From an uncultured Dysosmobacter sp. (GTDB lineage: Bacteria > Bacillota > Clostridia > Oscillospirales > Oscillospiraceae), in NCBI GenBank assembly GCA_934636905.1, contig CAKUBJ010000008.1, positions 1-53,507 of the forward strand: a stretch of DNA of 53,507 nt, read 5' to 3'. This document shows positions 1-8,022 of this stretch, piece after piece (position 1 is the first letter of the stretch; each line of letters opens with the position of its first letter). The position numbers and the translations under genes were made by a program. The notes beneath the pieces were generated by a model that was not told the origin of the DNA, did not search any database, and saw nothing but the letters and a program-made list of their open reading frames with translations.

Positions 1-207
1 GAGCACACCGTCCTCCAGGCCCGGAATGGCGCTGGTGTCCGTGCCGGTCAGATCCTCCACAGGGGGGATCTCCACGGTGGGAGCGGCGGGGGTGGACTCC
101 GCGGGGGTGCTGTCATTGTTGGAGGAACTGCTGCTGTCGCCGCCGCAGGCGGTGAGGGCCAGCGCCATGGTCAGGGCCAGAATCGCGCTCATCCATCTTC
201 TTCTCAT
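1..207 (-). CDS. Lipoprotein, 5' part only; probable amino-acid ABC solute-binding protein
   Basis: Seen: an open frame of 69 codons begins with ATG at 207 behind an AAGGAG site and leaves the window at position 1. Residues 1-20 form a lipoprotein signal (MRRRW, then a hydrophobic stretch) ending in the lipobox LTAC, followed by a Ser/Asn/Pro-rich linker, so the mature protein should be anchored outside the membrane. The visible part ends in LEDGVL. Known: polar amino-acid binding proteins often begin their folded domain with a similar 'GVLTVG' stretch. Inference: with a lysine riboswitch directly upstream, it is most likely the binding protein of a lysine importer. The diagnostic domain lies outside the window, so lipoprotein is secure and lysine specificity is not. 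Confidence 0.8.
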   Translation of the reverse strand, partial: MRRRWMSAILALTMALALTACGGDSSSSSNNDSTPAESTPAAPTVEIPPVEDLTGTDTSAIPGLEDGVL

Positions 208-260
208 AATTGTCTCCTTCTTGTCCGGTGCATCGGTTTCCCCACCGGCTGGGAATCATG

Positions 261-292
261 AAAAAAATGAACCGCTTTGTCAAGCGGTTCAT
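261..292 (-). terminator. Rho-independent terminator of the lysine riboswitch
   Basis: Positions 267-277 and 282-292 are a perfect 11-bp inverted repeat with a four-base loop, followed on the minus strand by seven Ts (267-261). It lies between the riboswitch aptamer and the lipoprotein start at 207, where a lysine-dependent off switch by premature termination is expected. A smaller hairpin (309-314 with 321-326, then GTTTTC) lies between aptamer and terminator and may be part of the switching region. Confidence 0.85.
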
Positions 293-337
293 GGTTCACA
301 CTGAAAACCGACCCTCAAACGGGTCGCTCCCAACAGC

Positions 338-508
338 CAATGATAGCGCTTCACAAAAAATCTTGTGACAGTCCGGCAGATGTTCTCTGCCGACCCAGCA
401 CCCGGACAACAGGCATTGCCCGGACACTTCGGCGGTGGCCCCTTTCCCTTCCCCGGCTGCACTGGCCTTCCGGGAGGTACTGATGGATACCGCGCCTCTA
501 TCAAGCGA
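338..508 (-). promoter_or_regulatory. Lysine riboswitch (L box) aptamer
   Basis: Read on the minus strand, this stretch carries the L-box landmarks in order: TGATAGAGG at the 5' side of P1, AGTACC, GGGAAAGG, GCCGAAGTG, GCTGGGTC, ACTGTCACA, and GCGCTATCA closing P1. The closing P1 arms are 498-503 and 341-346 in plus coordinates. Known: these conserved blocks define the lysine riboswitch, which in Firmicutes usually ends transcription when lysine is bound. A promoter lies just upstream and an intrinsic terminator just downstream, so the whole control unit is present. Confidence 0.9.
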
Positions 509-523
509 TTCAATTTTGACTGC

Positions 524-552
524 ATGGTAACACCGCTTTCCGGCTCTGTCAA
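524..552 (-). promoter_or_regulatory. Sigma-A promoter for the lysine-riboswitch transcript
   Basis: On the minus strand TTGACA (552-547) and TACCAT (529-524) are separated by exactly 17 bases. Transcription would start near 517, just before the aptamer. Confidence 0.75.
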
Positions 553-709
553 CCTCTTTTTTGCATTTTTTCGAAGATTTGAACAGAAAGACGAAAAGCG
601 GCGGCGGAGGGGGTGCCTCCATGGTGGGCTTTGCCAAAAACAGCCAAAAGGACAGCTGAATACGGATATAAGAAAAAACGCCACCTATTCATAAAACAGA
701 ATAAGAATT

Positions 710-3116
710 AGCACTTGCATTGATAATGAACGATATACTGTGAGCTACGACGCCAACGGCGGCGGAGCGTTCGGGGGAGATCAGTATTTCAAATCTCCGT
801 ATATGGTGCCCGTTTCAGCGGGCAGAACCCACGAAGTGCTTGGATCTTACTGACATGATAACGATTACGCCTGTGTAAAGCTGACGGAAGAGGGCGGTAA
901 TTTCCAGGCACCGAGTGGCTGCGTCTTCGTCGGCTGGCTGGATGAAGGTGATCCTGAAGATGAAACTGACGACAGAATTTATCACTTCGGCGATAAGATT
1001 GAAAACGTAAACAGGGACATCACCCTGAAGGCCGTATGGGAACCAGCGGCCAAAGTAAAGATCGTGAAAACCACCGAGGGTCTGGATGACCTGAGTATGG
1101 AAATGTTAGACTATCACGATCACTTTACCCTGACGGCGGACGGGAAAGAACATGGGCTTATCAACTGGTCTTCTGAAGAATATGAGGCCGATGGCGTAAA
1201 AGGTGTACGGTGGATCGGGGAACCGATTCAGAGACTGGCGGATGCCGCCAACTGCACGCTGGAGGAAACCTCTGCTCCGCACATCTCCGGCTATGTCTGG
1301 AAAGAAGCGAAATACCGCGTTGAACAGGAAGATGATGAAAACCCAGATCTGACCATGAACAGAATGACCGGTGCCGTTTCCATCCGCCACGAGGTCAATC
1401 AGGGAACAACGCCGGACTGGTGCACCGGCAATGACAGCGCGTACCACGTCATTGCCGACGGGGACGCCTCCGTTTCCTATCAGATTGCGGTGGATCTCAG
1501 CAAAATGACCCTGACGCCGGCCGGCGCGGCGCAGCTGAACCGGCACCTGCCTGAGGGAAGCGAGAAAGAGTACAAGGCCGGTGATTTCATCTGGAACGTG
1601 ATGAAGGATGGCGAAGTGCAGCATCATCCGGCTGCACGTCCGCTTCCCCAGCACCTTTGAGAGACTGATACTGTCGGATTTCGGGAATCTCACCTCCGAT
1701 CATGCATGGTTTACCGTCGTGCGTGTGGAAAATGAGGAGAATGACACCACCGGCCTGAATTGGGTGATCTCTCTGTGTATCCCTGACCGGGGGCTTCTCA
1801 CGCTGCTGGCTCTGGAGGAGCCTCTTGCGGAAGAAACTCCCGAGGCGGAGACGCCCGGCGATCGGCTGACACTGTCCGGCATTACGCTGGAACTGAAGGA
1901 CACGCTGGCCAAGAGCGACCGGGTGGATCTCAGAACCGAGATTCGGGCGGATGGCACTCTGTGTCTTGCCACCGGCCGCCTGACGTCTGGCTCCGAAACA
2001 GAGCTGGTAGCTGTGAACCTCAGAGGCGGTGATTTTGTCGAACTGCTGCTTACCGGCACCGCTTCCAACCGGGCGTTGATCCACCGGGAGGGCGAAAAGG
2101 AAGGGAAAGACAGCAACACCTATTACTACGTCCTCAAAAAGATAGACGCTGAGGACGGCCACGCCCTGAAGGGCGCCAGATTCGGCCTGTATGTGGATGA
2201 TGAGCAGATTGCCCCGGCAGTTTCCGGCAGCGAGGGCTATGTGCGGTTTGCGCTGGATGAGCGGGACTACAACAAGCTGAGCAAAAACGACGACATCTAC
2301 GTCACGGAACTGACCGCCCCGGAGGGCTACGTCAAGAGCAGCCGGGAGTACAGCGTCAGCCCGGAGGACTTCGTGAAGAACAATGCCCTCGGCGCCCAGA
2401 AGCAGGCTCTGACGGTGGCCAACGCCCGTACCTCCACCCCTGGACTGCTGAATGACGACGACCGCTTTGCTTACGTCCGGGGCTACAAGGACGGCACCGT
2501 CCGCCCCTACGGCCTGATTACCCGGGCGGAAACCACCACCATCTTCTTCCGCCTGCTGAAGGATGAGGTGCGGGACAGCAATCTCCTGACTTCCAACGCT
2601 TTCACCGACGTGGCAGACAGCTACTGGGCCAACACCGCCATCTCCACCATGGCGGGGCTGGGCATCGTGCAGGGGCGCACCGCCACCACCTTTGACCCCA
2701 CGGCGCCTATCACCCGTGCCCAGCTTGCCGCCATCTGCGCCCGGTTCGACACCGGAAAGAGCGAGGGCGGCCAGACCTTCACCGACATTCAGAGGCACTG
2801 GGCGCAGGATTACATTGAGCGTGCCGCCGAACTGAGCTGGGTTCGCGGCTTTGGAGACGACACCTTCTGCCCCGACGCCTATATCACCCGGGCGCAGGCC
2901 ATGACCATGATTAACCGGGTACTGAACCGGATTTCCGAGGACGCGGACGACCTGCGGAAGGACATGAACGTCTGGCCGAACTGCAATCCCGGTGACTGGT
3001 TCTATCTGGCGGTGCAGGAGGCCACCAACTCCCACGATTACAAGCACAAAGCCGGCAGCTACGAAACCTGGACCGGCATGAACGGCGACCGTGACTGGAG
3101 CCGTTACGAAAACTGA
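710..3116 (+). pseudogene. Broken SLH-domain surface protein gene (InlB-like repeat, SpaA/Cna_B-like domain, three SLH repeats)
   Basis: Seen: homology-like reading begins at about 710 without a start codon (…RYTVSYDANGGG, an InlB-type repeat ending in FVGWLDEGD). It hits an in-frame TGA at 851-853, continues to about 1620, then shifts frame and runs to TGA at 3114-3116. The second part has a SpaA/Cna_B-like collagen-adhesin fold (about 2125-2430, YYYVLKKID…GARFGLY) and three SLH repeats (about 2455-2930, with FTDV and ITRAQ motifs). Known: SLH repeats bind secondary cell-wall polymers, so the intact protein would sit on the cell surface. The missing 5' end, the stop and the frameshift each argue for a dead gene; a sequencing error could explain one of these but not all. 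Confidence 0.8.
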
Positions 3117-3140
3117 ATCCCGTATCGAAATGATTCGAAA

Positions 3141-3170
3141 ACCCGGAGGCAGCAAATGCTGCCTCCGGGT
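3141..3170 (+). terminator. Terminator hairpin after the SLH pseudogene
   Basis: A perfect 13-bp inverted repeat (3141-3153 with 3158-3170) lies 24 bases after the stop. The following T tract is weak (TTGCTGTT). Confidence 0.65.
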
Positions 3171-3199
3171 TGCTGTTGATAGGTATGTTTTTTACGCAG

Positions 3200-3244
3200 A
3201 AAAGCCCCGCCTGCCGGATTCGTAAAATCCGACAGGCGGGGCAG
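3200..3244 (-). terminator. Terminator of the transketolase/alcohol dehydrogenase operon
   Basis: GCCCCGCCTG…CAGGCGGGGC forms a stem of about 17 bp with one G-T pair, followed on the minus strand by CTTTTC. It lies about 100 bases past the stop of the minus-strand dehydrogenase gene. Confidence 0.7.
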
Positions 3245-3345
3245 CTTATAGGAAAGGTTCGCTGTTCCTGCCGCACTCTCCGGGGCGGATTGGAGGGAAG
3301 TCCATAATCCGCTGATGTGAAGGCTTTATACAGGAACGGAAGCGC

Positions 3346-4521
3346 TTAGTAGCACTTTCTGTAGATGGCCTCTTCGCTTTCCAGATCAAAGGGATAGTAA
3401 GCGTTGGTCATCAGGCGCTGCTGGTTGGTTTCCACGCTCTGGGGGAAGATCTTGAAGTCGGCCTCGGTGAAGCCGCAGTCCCGCAGAGGACGCAGAGGCA
3501 GGATGCGCTGCAGCAGGGCGTTCATCTCGGGGATGGCGTTCTTGACCTCGCAGCCCAGAATCCGGGCCACCAGTTCCTTGAACTTCATGATCTCGCCGTC
3601 GGGATTGTGGGCGTCATAGTAGTCCATGATGGCGCCGAAGAGCATATAGTTGCTCTCGCCGTGGGGCACATGGTAGGTGCCGCCCAGAGGGAAGCTCATG
3701 CCGTGGACAGGGCCGCAGCCGGCCTTCAGGAAGGCGATGCCGGCGTAGAAGGAGGCGGTGACGAACTCGTCCAGATACTCGAAGCGGGCGTCCTTGCCCT
3801 TTTCATCAATCAGCTTGAAGCCCTTGAGGATCATGTCCATGGCCTTCTCGGAGAAGAGTTCGCTGGTCATGGTCTTGCGGTGGGGGCTGAGGAAGGACTC
3901 GGTGGCGTGCACCAGCGCGTCGATGGCGGAGCAGGCAAAGGGCTTGTAGGGCAGGGTTTTGATGAGGTCGGGAATCAGGCACACCTTGTTGGGGATGATG
4001 TCGTCAGACACCAGACCCAGCTTGGTTTCGCCGCCGGTGAGGACGCCGTCCTTCTCATCCTTGACGATGGCCACGGAGATGTTGGTGCACTCGGAGCCGG
4101 TGCCGCAGGTGGTGGGGATGGCGATGACGTCCTTCTCGTGCTGGACGGGGAAGCGCTTGAAATACAGATTATGCACGGTGTCGGGGCGCTTGCAGCCCAG
4201 CAGCTTGCAAAGATCCATGATGGCGCCGCCGCCCACGGCGATGACGCGGTCATAGCTGTCGTAGGGGATGGCGTCGTACATGGTCTGGATCATGGCCTCG
4301 GAAGGCTCGCCGGCGCCGAACTTCTCCTGAAATACATACTGGCACTTCAGGTTCAGATCTTTCATGAAGGGAGTGTAGATGAACTCGTTGGTCAGCACCA
4401 CGTCCCGTTCACCCAGCTTGAACTCCTCCGCCATCTGGGCGAAGGTCTGGAACTTGTACACCGTGGGAGCAAAGATAATTTCTCTCTTGTCAGCCATCAG
4501 AGAAGCGGAAAATGCATCCAT
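3346..4521 (-). CDS. Iron-containing alcohol dehydrogenase, 4-hydroxybutyrate dehydrogenase-like
   Basis: 391 residues, normal for the iron-dependent alcohol dehydrogenase family. Seen: the NAD-binding AVGGGAIMD, the PTTCGTGSE loop, and metal ligands in DALVHATE, GPVHGMSFPLGG and YHVPHGESN. The text closely follows what I remember of clostridial 4-hydroxybutyrate dehydrogenase, e.g. YKF…FKLGERDVVLTNEF near residues 25-50 and QQRL…YPF near the C-terminus. That enzyme interconverts succinate semialdehyde and 4-hydroxybutyrate with NAD. ATG at 4521 has AAGGAG nine bases upstream. It is the last gene of an operon with a split transketolase, and no succinate-semialdehyde dehydrogenase or 4-hydroxybutyrate CoA-transferase is next to it. 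It may therefore act on another short aldehyde in this operon. Family assignment is secure; substrate is not. Confidence 0.85.
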   Translation of the reverse strand: MDAFSASLMADKREIIFAPTVYKFQTFAQMAEEFKLGERDVVLTNEFIYTPFMKDLNLKCQYVFQEKFGAGEPSEAMIQTMYDAIPYDSYDRVIAVGGGAIMDLCKLLGCKRPDTVHNLYFKRFPVQHEKDVIAIPTTCGTGSECTNISVAIVKDEKDGVLTGGETKLGLVSDDIIPNKVCLIPDLIKTLPYKPFACSAIDALVHATESFLSPHRKTMTSELFSEKAMDMILKGFKLIDEKGKDARFEYLDEFVTASFYAGIAFLKAGCGPVHGMSFPLGGTYHVPHGESNYMLFGAIMDYYDAHNPDGEIMKFKELVARILGCEVKNAIPEMNALLQRILPLRPLRDCGFTEADFKIFPQSVETNQQRLMTNAYYPFDLESEEAIYRKCY

Positions 4522-4590
4522 GATTGATTTCTCCTTTTCAATTATTGATTGGCAATCCCGGCAGAGCCTCCGGCTCTGCCGGGGCAGATG

Positions 4591-5565
4591 TTACTTGCGG
4601 GAAACGGCTTTCTTTACGGCGGCCACGATGTTGGCGGCACGGAGGCCGTACTCATCCATCAGGAAGTCCTGAGGGCCAACCTGACCGAACTGATCCTGCA
4701 CGCCCACAAACTCCTGAATGGTGGGGCAGTTCTTGGCCAGGCAGTTGGCAACCACGCTGCCCAGACCGCAGGTGACGTTGTGGTTCTCGGCGGTGACAAT
4801 GGCGCCGGTTTCCCTGGCGGCCTTGACGACCAGTTCCTCGTCCAGCGGCTTCCAGGTGAACATATCGATGACCCGGACGGAAATGCCCTCGGCCTGCAGA
4901 GCCTCATAGGCCTTCAGGGACTCGTCCACCATGATGCCGGAGGTGATGATGGTGGCGACGTCCTTGTCGCTCTCGTGAAGGACAACGCCCTTGCCGATGG
5001 GGAACTGGGAGCCGTCCTCATAGACCTTGACAATGCCCTTGCGGACAAAGCGGGTGTAGGTCACGCCGGAGGTGATGCCGGGCAGCTGGCGGGTGATGCA
5101 CTCCAGCTGGGCATAGTCGGCGGGATCCAGCACGGTGGTTTCGGGGATGCTCAGATACATGGCGGCATCTTCCAGAGGCATATGGGTGCCGCCGTTGAAA
5201 GCGGCCGTGACGCCGGCGTCGGAGCCCAGCACGTGGACGGGCAGCCCGGCATAGGCGGCGGACATATAAATCTGGTCAAAGCAGCGGCGGGAGGAGAAGG
5301 TGCCGAAGGAATGGAAGAACACCTTCTTGCCGGTGGCGGCAAGGCCGGCGGCCACACCGGCGGCGTTGCCCTCGGCAATGCCGGCCTCAAAGGCCCGCTC
5401 GGGATAATTCTTCCGCAGCATCTTGGTGTTGATGCAGCCCATCAGGTCGCAGTCCACATAGACGATGGACTTGTCCTCCGCCATCATTTCATTCAGCGTC
5501 AGAGCCAGCGCGTCACGGCAGGCGCGGGAGTCCTTTTCATGCTTTCCGATTACTTTTACACTCAT
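4591..5565 (-). CDS. Transketolase, C-terminal subunit
   Basis: 324 residues covering the pyrimidine-binding and C-terminal domains of transketolase. Seen: FEAGIAEGNAAGVAAGLA (the Glu that activates thiamine diphosphate), the FSSRRCFDQIYMSAAYAG stretch, GSDAGVTA, and a C-terminal domain with VRVIDMFTWKPLD. Known: many Firmicutes and Archaea encode transketolase as two adjacent polypeptides that assemble into one enzyme moving a two-carbon ketol unit between sugars. ATG at 5565 is chosen over an upstream in-frame GTG at 5574 because AGGAGG then lies at normal distance. It begins 15 bases after the stop of the N-terminal subunit gene. The usual GIAEQN is GIAEGN here, a mild deviation that may reflect a non-housekeeping substrate. 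Confidence 0.9.
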   Translation of the reverse strand: MSVKVIGKHEKDSRACRDALALTLNEMMAEDKSIVYVDCDLMGCINTKMLRKNYPERAFEAGIAEGNAAGVAAGLAATGKKVFFHSFGTFSSRRCFDQIYMSAAYAGLPVHVLGSDAGVTAAFNGGTHMPLEDAAMYLSIPETTVLDPADYAQLECITRQLPGITSGVTYTRFVRKGIVKVYEDGSQFPIGKGVVLHESDKDVATIITSGIMVDESLKAYEALQAEGISVRVIDMFTWKPLDEELVVKAARETGAIVTAENHNVTCGLGSVVANCLAKNCPTIQEFVGVQDQFGQVGPQDFLMDEYGLRAANIVAAVKKAVSRK

Positions 5566-5580
5566 TGCTGGCACCCTCCT

Positions 5581-6414
5581 TTAAGCGTTCTTGACGGCTT
5601 CCAGAGCCTTCTCGGAAGCGGCGATGGCCTCGGCCCACTGCTCCTCATTAGGCTGAGAGGAGTGGTCGTGCTTGGGTTCGGCAAAGGTTGCGCCCTTGCC
5701 CTTGCAGGTATCCAGCACGATGCAGCTGGGGACGCCCTTTTTGGCATAGGCGTTCTGAATGGCATCATAGATGGCCTGCACGTCATGGCCGTCGATCTCC
5801 TGGGTGTACAGGCCGAAGGACTCAGCCTTTTTGGCCAGATCGCCATGAGCCAGAATGTCGTCCGTGGGGCCGTCCAGCTGGTAGCCGTTGTTATCGATGA
5901 AGTAGATGATGTTGTCCAGCTTGTGGGCATAGGCGAAATGGAAAGCCTCCCAGACCTCGCCCTCATCTGCCTCGCCGTCGCCGATGACGCAGAAGACATG
6001 GTTGGTACGCCCGTCGATCTTGTTGCCCAGTGCCGCGCCGGTGGCGGTGGAAGCGCCCTGGCCCAGAGAGCCGGTGGTGAGATCCACGCCGGGAGTCAGC
6101 TTCCGGTCGGTATGGCTGGGGAATCTGGTGTGAGGCTGGTTCAGGGTGTAGGCGTCCTCCATGGGATAGAAGCCCATGAGGCCGAAGGTGGCGTAGGCCA
6201 CGGGGCCGGCATGGCCCTTGCTGAGCACCAGCCAGTCACGATCCTCCCAACGGGGGTTCTTGGGGTCAAATTTCATGACCTCACCGTACAGAACGGCCAT
6301 CAGATCCGCCAGATCCATCGATCCGCCCACATGGCCGAAGCCGCGGGAGTGGATGACCTTCAGGGTTTCCAGCCGGATTTCAGCCGCCAGTACGTTGCAC
6401 TTTTTTACATCCAT
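5581..6414 (-). CDS. Transketolase, N-terminal (thiamine diphosphate-binding) subunit
   Basis: 277 residues. Seen: GHVGGSMDLADLMAVLY, SKGHAGPVAYA, GSLGQGASTATGAALG and the thiamine diphosphate motif GDGEADEGEVWEA…DNNGYQLDGPT. The split architecture matches the partner gene immediately downstream. ATG at 6414 follows AAAGGATG. First gene of a three-gene minus-strand operon whose last member is a 4-hydroxybutyrate-dehydrogenase-like enzyme, behind a promoter and a leader of about 190 bases. Inference: because the pair travels with an aldehyde-reducing enzyme, it may serve a peripheral catabolic route in which ketol transfer releases a short aldehyde, and not only the pentose phosphate pathway. 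Confidence 0.9.
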   Translation of the reverse strand: MDVKKCNVLAAEIRLETLKVIHSRGFGHVGGSMDLADLMAVLYGEVMKFDPKNPRWEDRDWLVLSKGHAGPVAYATFGLMGFYPMEDAYTLNQPHTRFPSHTDRKLTPGVDLTTGSLGQGASTATGAALGNKIDGRTNHVFCVIGDGEADEGEVWEAFHFAYAHKLDNIIYFIDNNGYQLDGPTDDILAHGDLAKKAESFGLYTQEIDGHDVQAIYDAIQNAYAKKGVPSCIVLDTCKGKGATFAEPKHDHSSQPNEEQWAEAIAASEKALEAVKNA

Positions 6415-6604
6415 GTAACACGCATCCTTTCCGATTTATTTCATTTTGGGTTGAACAAGAATCCGTTCTGGGGGGTCAGAACAATTACAGCGGACCGATT
6501 GCAGGGACTGGAAGTAATCGTTTGCTGAAAATCCCCATAAAAATCGCGCCGCAAAGAGGATCCGCACAGCGCGATAAAACGGTGGGAATGCTGATCCCCA
6601 TCTA
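6415..6604 (-). other. Long 5' leader of the transketolase operon with terminator-like hairpin
   Basis: From the predicted start near 6603 to the ATG at 6414 is about 190 untranslated bases. The minus strand holds ATCGCGC … GCGCGAT followed by TTTTTAT (6576-6570 with 6547-6541), which resembles an intrinsic terminator, and a small GGGGA/TTCCC hairpin before it. This suggests attenuation. I recognise no known riboswitch and no convincing leader peptide. Confidence 0.45.
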
Positions 6605-6609
6605 TGCGT

Positions 6610-6638
6610 ATTCTACCCCCAAACAGGTGGAACGTCAA
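6610..6638 (-). promoter_or_regulatory. Sigma-A promoter of the transketolase operon
   Basis: Minus strand: TTGACG (6638-6633), 17-base spacer, TAGAAT (6615-6610). Confidence 0.75.
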
Positions 6639-6723
6639 CAGAAGTTTACGTTTTCACAATAAAAAATACAGCATTTTTTCACTAAAAAAGTTGCAAATTC
6701 CGAGGATAAGGAAAGGAAACACA

Positions 6724-6759
6724 ATAAAACCGGCCTTTTGAATAAAAGGCCGGTTTTAT
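6724..6759. terminator. Bidirectional terminator after the PTS_EIIC_2 gene
   Basis: Perfect 16-bp stem (6724-6739 with 6744-6759) around the loop GAAT, with A and T tracts on both sides. It lies 25 bases past the minus-strand gene ending at 6784. Confidence 0.85.
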
Positions 6760-6783
6760 TTTTGGACAAAATGCCAATGCCCC

Positions 6784-7884
6784 TTAGGGCAGCTTCAGGT
6801 CGCCGTCCTTCACCCAGCCGGCTTTCCGGCACAGCTGATTGATGAGGGGGCACAGCACGGCGGGAAGAACAAAGGAAATGAGAAGCAGCCCCGCCCAGTG
6901 GAAGGCTGTGGGCGTGATGGCGGCGGCGCCGTTGGCCAGCGCGGCTTCACTGGGAGATACCCAGCCTGTCCACACCCCCAGCTGCCCGCACAGTCCGCAG
7001 GTGCCCATGCCGGAGTTGATGGCGGCGCCGTTCATCTCCAGCCGGAACAGGCAGGTTGCTATGGGGCCGGTAATGGCGGAGGTGACGATGGGGGCAATCC
7101 AGACTCTGGGATTTTTCACGATGTTGGGCATCTGCAGCATGGAGGTGCCCAGCCCCTGACTGACCAGTCCGCCCCAGCCGTTTTCCCGGAAACTCATGAC
7201 GGCGAAGCCTACCATCTGGGCGCAGCAGCCTGCCACGGCGGCGCCGCCGGCCAGCCCCGTCAGCCCCAGCACGGAGCAGATGGCGGCGGAGGAAATGGGC
7301 AGCGTCAGTGCGATGCCCACCAGAACGGATACCAGAATCCCCATCAGGAAGGGCTGAAGTTCCGTGGCCTTCATAATCACCGTGCCGAAGGCGCTGGCAG
7401 CGGTGCCGATGGGCGGGGCAATGAGATAGGCGGCGCCTACGCCAATGAGGGTGGTGACGATGGGCGTCACCAGAATGTCAATCTTTGTCTCCTTGCTGAC
7501 GGCCTTGCCGCACTCCGCCGCAATGATGGCCACAAACAGCACCGCCAGCGGGCCGCCGGCTCCGCCCAGCAGGTTGCAGGCGTAGCCCACTGCCGCCAGA
7601 GAGAACAGCACCAGCGGCGGCGCCTGCAGGGCATACCCGATGGCAATGGCCATGGCGGGGCCGCTCATGAAGGAGGTGAGTCCGCCTACGGTGTAGGGCA
7701 CCTTCTCCGCAATCTGCGCGGTGAGGAACCCGATGTGGAACTGGCTGCCCAGGGTATTGAGGATGGTGCCGATCAGCAGGGAGCAGAACAGCCCCTGCGC
7801 CATGGCGCCCAGTGCGTCAATTCCGTATCGTTTGGCGGAAAAGACAATATTTTTCCGTTTGAGAAATGCCGATATTTTTTCCAT
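6784..7884 (-). CDS. PTS_EIIC_2 (PfoR-like) integral membrane protein; candidate NiaR-controlled carrier
   Basis: 366 residues from ATG at 7884, an almost wholly hydrophobic protein with about nine or ten membrane segments and Gly/Ala-rich loops (GLTSFMSGPAMAIAIGYAL, NLLGGAGGPLAVLFVAII). It resembles the PTS_EIIC_2 family, which includes clostridial PfoR. These proteins look like sugar-PTS channels but usually have no EIIA/EIIB partners, and none is found here. A longer reading to 8022 would run through the promoter and operator, so it is rejected. The ribosome site is weak (AAAGG). The promoter begins in the last codons of the niaR-like gene upstream, and its start site lies inside a 38-bp palindrome. 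Inference: expression is set by the niacin-sensing repressor, so the substrate may be niacin or a related pyridine. Family moderately sure, substrate speculative. Confidence 0.75.
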   Translation of the reverse strand: MEKISAFLKRKNIVFSAKRYGIDALGAMAQGLFCSLLIGTILNTLGSQFHIGFLTAQIAEKVPYTVGGLTSFMSGPAMAIAIGYALQAPPLVLFSLAAVGYACNLLGGAGGPLAVLFVAIIAAECGKAVSKETKIDILVTPIVTTLIGVGAAYLIAPPIGTAASAFGTVIMKATELQPFLMGILVSVLVGIALTLPISSAAICSVLGLTGLAGGAAVAGCCAQMVGFAVMSFRENGWGGLVSQGLGTSMLQMPNIVKNPRVWIAPIVTSAITGPIATCLFRLEMNGAAINSGMGTCGLCGQLGVWTGWVSPSEAALANGAAAITPTAFHWAGLLLISFVLPAVLCPLINQLCRKAGWVKDGDLKLP

Positions 7885-7957
7885 AAAACACACGCCTTTA
7901 TCTTTTGATAAGCTGCCGCTGCCCCGTCTGACCGGGAGGCCGGACACCGGGAAAGCA

Positions 7958-7995
7958 ATAGGCAGGACGGGTGTCATGACACCTGTCCTGCCTAT
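7958..7995. promoter_or_regulatory. Operator-like palindrome, probable NiaR site
   Basis: Seen: 19-base arms (7958-7976 and 7977-7995) are inverted repeats with one mismatch, centred on GGTGTCATGACACC. The outer edge overlaps the -10 box of the minus-strand promoter and covers the predicted start site. From memory, NiaR boxes are palindromes with a GTGTC…GACAC core. No T tract follows on either strand, so I read it as an operator and not as a terminator. Confidence 0.65.
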
Positions 7996-8022
7996 CATAT
8001 ACGGGAATTGGGAATCTGTCAA
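7994..8022 (-). promoter_or_regulatory. Sigma-A promoter of the PTS_EIIC_2 gene
   Basis: Minus strand: perfect TTGACA (8022-8017), 17-base spacer, TATGAT (7999-7994). The -35 box overlaps the stop codon of the niaR-like gene; the -10 box touches the palindrome. Confidence 0.85.

Noticed and set aside
1106..3155. Minus-strand open frames opposite the SLH gene
   Set aside because: Shadow of the plus-strand surface protein with its clear SLH and SpaA patterns.
4549..6528. 659-codon plus-strand open frame opposite the transketolase genes
   Set aside because: It is antisense to two clear transketolase subunits, is low-complexity in Gly/Val/Ala/Asp, and has no ribosome site. High GC makes such shadow frames.
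6441..6638. 65-codon minus-strand frame in the leader of the transketolase operon
   Set aside because: Its start overlaps the -35 box, so it cannot be on the transcript, and it has no ribosome site.
7958..7995. Palindrome as a terminator for the niaR-like gene
   Set aside because: No T tract on either strand, and it overlaps a near-perfect promoter; the operator reading fits better.
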